A stretch of DNA of 9,479 bases from an uncultured Actinomycetes bacterium (GTDB lineage: Bacteria; Actinomycetota; Thermoleophilia; Gaiellales; Gaiellaceae): NCBI GenBank assembly GCA_903930195.1, contig CAIYXH010000242.1, positions 1 through 9,479 on the forward strand. The letters are read 5' to 3'. The notes beneath the pieces were generated by a model. That model did not search any database and was not told where the DNA came from. It worked only from the letters and a program-made list of their open reading frames with translations. Positions 5,665 to 9,479 of this stretch are shown here, one piece after another. Positions within the stretch are counted from its first letter, which is position 1; each line of letters starts with the position of its first letter. The translations under genes were made by a program, and so were the position numbers.

Positions 5665-7560
5665 CTACGGCCCCTCGAACGTGGCGGAGACGCCGGGCGA
5701 GAGGCCGTGGCCGGGCGCGCAGCGGACGCGATAGACACCGGGCGCGAGCTGCGCGACCACCGAGAACGAGCCCGTCGCGGTCGTCGTCCCGGTGGCAACC
5801 GTCGTCCAGACATGGCCGTTCTGTCGTTGTACCTGCACCGCCGCGCCGCTGAAGGCGGGCGTCGAGGTGCCCGTCACGGTGCCGCCGGCGGTCGCAGCAG
5901 TGACGACCGGAACGACCGGGACCTTCACCGTCGCCGCGCGCACGTCGCCTGCCGCGAGGCGGTAGGTCGTCGTGATCGACGGGTGCAGCACGACCGTGAA
6001 GCTTCCGTCCGCCGCCGGTGCGATCGCCTGGACGGTCTGCCAGCCGGTGACGGTCTTCTGCTCGAGCGTGACCGCGGTGACGCCGCGCGCGAGCCCGGTC
6101 AGGCTCACCGGCTGGCCGGCGGTGACCGCGGCCGTGGGCTTGTCGAGGGCGAGCCAGCCGATCGCGAACCAGGTCGAGCGGAGCCCGAGATCGGCGCGTA
6201 GCTGCGGGCCGGTGAGCGTGATGCTGCCCTTCGTCCCGACCGCGACCATCGACTGGATGTGCTCGGACGGCCCCGGCGTGAGCTGGAACGAGACGAGCTG
6301 GCCGGGGACCGCGATCGCCTTCGCGACCTTGGTGGCGTTGAAGAGGACGGGGCCCCAGTCGTGGTAGGGCGAGATCGTGTCGTAGGGGTCATCGACCGAC
6401 TGGAGATACGGGACCACCTGCCCGCCGTTCGCCTCGGCGTACGAGACCGTGCGGCCGCCCGAGCTCGCCGAGAAGTAGGCGGTGATCACCTTCCCCTTGT
6501 AGAGGACGACCTGGTGCGCGGTCGCCGTGACCGCGGCCGTGACGGCGGGGCTCTCGGCGTGGATGCCACCGTACTCCTGGTCGCGCGAGTCGCTGTAGAC
6601 GTCGAACGAGCGCGCCGTGACCACGTTCTCGATCTCGGCGAGCGCGTACGAGCGCGCCGCGACGGCCTGCGTCTGCAGCGCCGCAGCAGGCCAGGTCGAG
6701 GGCATCTCCGCGCCGACGACCCCGTCGACGTACTGCTCGAGATCGAGCGTGTTCACGACCTGGACGGTCGTACCCGTCGAGCTGACGACCAGCGAGCCCC
6801 GGTAGGGCGTGCTGCCGTACGAAAGCGGGGTCGGCCCGGGCGAGAAGGTGAGCGGCGACGCGAGCGTCTGGCCGGAGACGACGAGCGAGGCGGGCACGAC
6901 GAGCTTGCCCGCGGGAAGGGCGACTGTGGTGCCGTTCGCGTCGACGACCGTCCAGGGATCGCTCGAGGAGAGCGTGGCAGTCTTACGGCCCGAATCGAGC
7001 AGCACCCGGATTCTCGTCGAGGGCTCGGCGGTCACGGTGGTGCCGGTGTAGTAGTGCTCGAGGATCTGCGTGGCGGTCCAGCCGTGGCGGGCGAAGCCGT
7101 CCGCGCCCCACTGGCTCATCCCCATCCCGTGCCCCCAGCCGTGGCCGGTGAGGACAAGCGTCGAGGCGGCGCTGCTCGTGACGATCGCCGTCCCGACCGC
7201 AGGGATCGTGGTGGTCGAGGATGTCGTCCCGGTCGTCGCGGCCTTGGAGGTCGAGGTCGTGCCCGTCGTGCACGGCAGGGTCGAGGTCGACGTGACCGGC
7301 GTGGTCGTCACCGGTGCGGTTGTCGTCGTCAGGCCGGTGGTGGTGCCTGTCGTCGTGACCGGCAGCGTCGAGGTGGTCGTCGTGCCCACCGTCGTGTAGA
7401 TCGTGGTCGGGGCACCGACGGTCGTCGTCCCGCCGCAGGGGGTTGTGGTCGTCGCGCCGATGACCGCCTTGCCGCCCTTCGTCGAGAGCAGACTCGCCGA
7501 GGCCGCTCCACCGAGGGCGAGCCCGGTCAGCAGCACGAGAAGCAGCACGCGACCGAGCAC
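5665..7560 (-). CDS. Exported SpoIID/LytB-domain protein with Thr-rich linker
   Basis: This 631-aa exported protein is a probable peptidoglycan-acting enzyme; SpoIID is a lytic transglycosylase that cuts glycan strands lacking stem peptides. The chosen GTG gives a leucine-rich signal peptide (LGRVLLLVLLTGLALGG) and is preceded by TACGGT 6 bases upstream. Residues about 36-122 are a low-complexity Thr-rich linker with two cysteines. GHGWGHGMGMSQWGADG (139-155) and an IL-HYYTGT segment follow, in the actinobacterial arrangement with this motif before the core. The core contains LEQYVDGVVGAEMP with the likely catalytic Glu285, TQAVAARSYAL, DVYSDSRDQEYGG and YFSASSGG (362-369). Residues about 475-631 look like two Ig-like beta domains (AVTAGQPVSLTG; TSTPAFSGAAVQVQ). 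The S8 protease gene follows directly. A TTG start at 7626 is possible but would bury the signal peptide. Confidence 0.85.
   Translation of the reverse strand: MLGRVLLLVLLTGLALGGAASASLLSTKGGKAVIGATTTTPCGGTTTVGAPTTIYTTVGTTTTSTLPVTTTGTTTGLTTTTAPVTTTPVTSTSTLPCTTGTTSTSKAATTGTTSSTTTIPAVGTAIVTSSAASTLVLTGHGWGHGMGMSQWGADGFARHGWTATQILEHYYTGTTVTAEPSTRIRVLLDSGRKTATLSSSDPWTVVDANGTTVALPAGKLVVPASLVVSGQTLASPLTFSPGPTPLSYGSTPYRGSLVVSSTGTTVQVVNTLDLEQYVDGVVGAEMPSTWPAAALQTQAVAARSYALAEIENVVTARSFDVYSDSRDQEYGGIHAESPAVTAAVTATAHQVVLYKGKVITAYFSASSGGRTVSYAEANGGQVVPYLQSVDDPYDTISPYHDWGPVLFNATKVAKAIAVPGQLVSFQLTPGPSEHIQSMVAVGTKGSITLTGPQLRADLGLRSTWFAIGWLALDKPTAAVTAGQPVSLTGLARGVTAVTLEQKTVTGWQTVQAIAPAADGSFTVVLHPSITTTYRLAAGDVRAATVKVPVVPVVTAATAGGTVTGTSTPAFSGAAVQVQRQNGHVWTTVATGTTTATGSFSVVAQLAPGVYRVRCAPGHGLSPGVSATFEGP
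5671..5676 (-). promoter_or_regulatory. Ribosome binding site of the S8 protease gene
   Basis: GAGGGG on the minus strand sits inside the last codons of the SpoIID-like gene, 7 bases before the GTG at 5663. It decides the protease start and implies that the two proteins are translated from one mRNA, with termination and re-initiation at TAG-G-GTG. Confidence 0.7.
7150..7490 (-). repeat. Degenerate GTC/ACC-rich low-complexity tract coding the Thr linker
   Basis: The tract is dominated by short repeats of acg, acc, gtc and gtg, which encode runs such as TTT, GTTT and TTTT in the SpoIID-like protein. It has no fixed period or conserved spacer, so it is a coding low-complexity tract and not a CRISPR or tandem array. 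It is exported linker sequence and may vary in length between strains. Confidence 0.6.
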
Positions 7561-7566
7561 GAGGCC

Positions 7567-7572
7567 ACCGTA
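7567..7572 (-). promoter_or_regulatory. Possible -10 element of the SpoIID-like gene
   Basis: TACGGT on the minus strand (TANNNT) lies 6 bases before the GTG at 7560. That spacing fits a leaderless transcript, as proposed for wbpI. A TTTACA at 7599-7594 resembles a -35 but is about 21 bases away, which is too far. Weak evidence. Confidence 0.3.
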
Positions 7573-7629
7573 GCAACGTCCCGATGAAGTCCCTGTAAAG
7601 GGCCGCTTTCTCCTCGCAGTGAGCAATCA

Positions 7630-8077
7630 TGGAAGACCTACGTGCTCGCCGAGGTAGGTTGCGGGAGCTGGCACCCAGAGACGGACGCACGACCGTGGAT
7701 ACGCTTGTGTCGCACAGCGCACTATCGCCAAGCCGTCACGCTCCTCCGCCGTAGCGAGCAGTACGAATCGTTGTGGGTCCAGATCAGCGAGGTGGTCGCA
7801 CAACGGCGCTTGCCCGAGCGATCCATTGGGCCGCTCTGCGAAGCTGCCTACGGGCTCCGGATTCGGCGGGCTACCTCTCTCGCCAACGTCGAGATCACAT
7901 ATGGCGAAGCCGTGGCCGAGCTGACGGCAAGCCGCGATCTCAAGGCATTGCGCCACGCCCGCTCTCCGCGCACACCGCGAGCAGGTCCGCGAACACTGGG
8001 CGCGGGTGCCCCTCGACGATCCCTTCGAGCTCGCCGCTCGTAGGAATCAGCCAACCCTCGACGTTCCCGAGGCCTGA
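7630..8077 (+). pseudogene. Remnant of a Fic-family gene (C-terminal part, frameshifted)
   Basis: In the frame from 7630, the translation contains YVLAEVGCGSWHPETDARPW, WIRLCRTAHYRQAVTLLRR, then QYESLWVQISEVVAQRRLPE, YGLRIRRATSL and ELTASRDLKAL. I recognise this order as the C-terminal helical part and winged helix of bacterial Fic proteins (AMP-transferase family). The catalytic HPFxDGNGR motif and everything before it are absent. Near 7957 the homology leaves this frame. It resumes in the next frame as ALRAHREQVREHWARVPLDD and FELAARRNQPTLDVPEA, ending at TGA 8075-8077. About 20 codons normally found between, of the form AGLL-GEKRGRYYV, appear deleted. No start or ribosome site belongs to it, and the 5' break is about 70 bases from the start of the divergent SpoIID-like gene. 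The family call rests on remembered motifs; decay is supported by the lost domain and the frame change. Confidence 0.65.
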
Positions 8078-8082
8078 GCGAA

Positions 8083-9078
8083 TCAGCTCTCGTCGAGGCG
8101 CGACGCGTACTGCTCGGCGTAGTACGCCTTGTACTCGTCCGACTTGAGCGGCTCCCACCAGTCGCGGTTCTCGCGGTACCAGGCCACGGTGTCGGCGAGG
8201 CCGCCGGAGCCGAACGAGTGCGAGGGCGACCAGCCGAGGGCGCGCAGCTTGGACGAGTCGACGGCGTAGCGGCGGTCGTGGCCGGGGCGATCCTCGACGT
8301 GGCGGACGAGATCGGGGCTCGCGCCGGTGTGGTCGAGGATGCCGCGAACGACGTCCATGTTCTCGCGCTCCTGGCCGCTCACGTTGTAGACGCCGCCCGG
8401 CTCGCCCTCGCGGAGGACGAGCTCGACGCCCGCGCAGTGATCCTCGGCGTGGAGCCATTCGCGCCGCTGCTTGCCGTCGCCGTAGACCGGGAGCTGGAGG
8501 CCGTCGAGCGCGTTCGTGATGAAGAGCGGCAGCAGCTTCTCGGGGAACTGGTGCGAGCCGTAGGTGTTGGCGCCGCGGGTGATCGAGGCGTTGACGCCAA
8601 AGGTGCGGACGTAGGCGAGCACCTGCAGGTCGCCGCCCGCCTTCGAGGCCGAATACGGGCTCGACGCACGGATCGGCGCGTCCTCGGTCGAGGGCGAGGC
8701 GCCGAGCGGGATGTCGCCGTAGACCTCGTCGGTCGAGACCTGGACGAACCGCAGCCCGCGATCGCGGGCATGGGTGAGGAGCACCTGGGTGCCGAGAACG
8801 TCGGTCGTGATGAACTCGGCCGGCCCGAGAATCGAGCGGTCGACGTGGCTCTCGGCGGCGAAGTTGACGATCGCGGCGCAGCCCTTCGCCGCCTGGGCGA
8901 CCGCGACGGGGTCGGCGATGTCGCCCTGGTGGAACTCGTGCTCGAGCCCGGCGAGGTTCGCGCGGTTGCCGGCGTAGGTCAGCTTGTCGAGCACGACGAC
9001 CTCGTCGCCCTGGGCCACGAGGCGGCGCACGAAGTGCGAGCCGATAAAGCCGGCACCGCCGGTGACGAGGACGCGCAT
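8083..9078 (-). CDS. rmlB: dTDP-glucose 4,6-dehydratase
   Basis: This 331-aa extended short-chain dehydrogenase is the second enzyme of dTDP-L-rhamnose synthesis. It converts dTDP-glucose to dTDP-4-keto-6-deoxyglucose using bound NAD. It shows GGAGFIGSH (7-15) for NAD, AAESHVDRS (75-82), the catalytic STDEVYGD with Asp117-Glu118, the active-site pair Tyr142 and Lys146 in YSASK, RGANTYGSHQFPEKL, REWLHAEDH and RPGHDRRYAVD (264-274). The ATG gives the canonical MRVLVTGGAG start; a longer open frame reaches into rmlD and was rejected. It lies 11 bases after the rmlD stop, so the two form one operon. Its 3' end converges on the Fic remnant with only 5 bases between. Length and motifs are normal; substitutions such as NTYGSHQ for NNYGPYQ are conservative. 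Confidence 0.93.
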   Translation of the reverse strand: MRVLVTGGAGFIGSHFVRRLVAQGDEVVVLDKLTYAGNRANLAGLEHEFHQGDIADPVAVAQAAKGCAAIVNFAAESHVDRSILGPAEFITTDVLGTQVLLTHARDRGLRFVQVSTDEVYGDIPLGASPSTEDAPIRASSPYSASKAGGDLQVLAYVRTFGVNASITRGANTYGSHQFPEKLLPLFITNALDGLQLPVYGDGKQRREWLHAEDHCAGVELVLREGEPGGVYNVSGQERENMDVVRGILDHTGASPDLVRHVEDRPGHDRRYAVDSSKLRALGWSPSHSFGSGGLADTVAWYRENRDWWEPLKSDEYKAYYAEQYASRLDES

Positions 9079-9089
9079 GGCTCTAGAGG

Positions 9090-9479
9090 CTACTCGGACG
9101 CGAGCAGCGCGAGACAGGCACGCAGCCCGTCGCGCCAGTGCGGGAGCTCGGGCGCGCCCTTCTCGGAGCGCAGCACCGCGTGCGCCGGCCGCGGGGCCTT
9201 GGCGCCGAACTCCTCCGTCGTGATCGTCCGCACCCGGCAGGCCACACCGGCCTCCTCGAAGATCGCCTCCGCGAACTCCGCCCACGAGCACTGCCCCGCC
9301 GCGGCCACGTGGTAGACGCCGTAGGGGAGCTCGAGGAGTGCAGAGGTCGCGTCGGCGAGATGCCCGACGTAGGTCGGGCAGCCGATCTGGTCGCCGACGA
9401 CGGCGACCTCGTCACGCGTCTCGGCCAGCCGCAACATCGTGCGGACGAAGTTCGTGCCCGTGGCGCCGAAGAGCCACGA
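9090..9479 (-). CDS. rmlD: dTDP-4-dehydrorhamnose reductase, C-terminal part (cut by window edge)
   Basis: The last 129 residues are visible and the frame stays open to the window end, beginning SWLFGATGTNFVRTML. This is the RmlD C-terminal region: SWLFG, VVGDQIGCPTYVGHLADAT, GVYHVAAAGQCSWAEFAEAI, and the RPAHAVL segment near the end followed by LPHWRDGL. RmlD reduces dTDP-4-dehydrorhamnose to dTDP-L-rhamnose with NAD(P)H. The nucleotide-binding N-terminus lies outside the window. The ATG at 9437 is internal and is not the start. It is upstream of rmlB in the same direction; rmlA and rmlC may lie further upstream, outside this view. Confidence 0.9.
   Translation of the reverse strand, partial: SWLFGATGTNFVRTMLRLAETRDEVAVVGDQIGCPTYVGHLADATSALLELPYGVYHVAAAGQCSWAEFAEAIFEEAGVACRVRTITTEEFGAKAPRPAHAVLRSEKGAPELPHWRDGLRACLALLASE

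Noticed and set aside
5664..5813. Upstream extension of the S8 protease start to 5813
   Set aside because: The extension lies inside the SpoIID-like coding region, reads as Arg/Ser/Pro shadow sequence, and would bury the clear signal peptide and ribosome site.
7150..7490. Repetitive tract considered as a CRISPR or tandem array
   Set aside because: There is no constant repeat length or unique spacers, and it lies in frame in an exported protein as a Thr-rich linker.
6259..7587. Plus-strand open frame (442 codons) opposite the SpoIID-like gene
   Set aside because: The translation is Arg/Gly/Asp repeats caused by the complement of the coding strand; the minus strand carries the real motifs and signal peptide.
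7627..7956. Minus-strand open frame (109 codons) over the Fic remnant
   Set aside because: No recognisable motif or ribosome site, while the plus strand shows a coherent Fic C-terminal pattern. It is best explained as a shadow.

Overview
This is a GC-rich bacterial window with GTG starts, tightly overlapping genes, and an actinobacterial-style SpoIID/LytB protein carrying a Thr-rich linker and a GHGxGMSQ motif. It most resembles an actinomycete-type genome, possibly from the Thermoleophilia/Gaiellales side of Actinomycetota. That placement is an inference from composition and protein style, not a measured result.

Layout. (1) Positions 18-123 hold a minus-strand tRNA-Lys(CTT)-like gene followed by a perfect 10-bp hairpin. 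Several stem mismatches make the tRNA look degenerate. (2) Positions 149-4075 are a plus-strand operon of four overlapping genes that match the Pseudomonas Wbp pathway to UDP-ManNAc(3NAc)A: a WbpI-type 2-epimerase, a WbpA-type 6-dehydrogenase, a WbpB-type Gfo/Idh/MocA oxidoreductase and a WbpD-type left-handed beta-helix acyltransferase. The WbpE aminotransferase needed to complete the pathway is not in the window. (3) Positions 4076-4163 hold two strong hairpins between convergent transcription units. (4) Positions 4164-7560 are a minus-strand pair of exported proteins: a SpoIID/LytB-domain protein and, directly after its stop codon, a subtilisin-like S8 protease with a C-terminal PPC-like domain. 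(5) Positions 7630-8077 hold the remains of a Fic-family gene on the plus strand. Only the C-terminal helical/winged-helix part is left, and it is broken again by a frame change near 7957. (6) Positions 8083-9479 carry rmlB and the 3' part of rmlD, both on the minus strand, for dTDP-L-rhamnose synthesis.

Together the window is mainly envelope biology. Two nucleotide-sugar pathways (a diacetamido uronic acid and rhamnose) supply a surface polysaccharide or glycan. They flank an exported pair that probably acts on peptidoglycan or cell-wall proteins. I see no CRISPR array, transposase, integrase or obvious new defence system. The points most worth a second look are the Wbp-like operon lacking its aminotransferase, the decayed Fic gene, the degenerate tRNA-Lys, and a compact possibly bidirectional, leaderless promoter between the tRNA and the operon.
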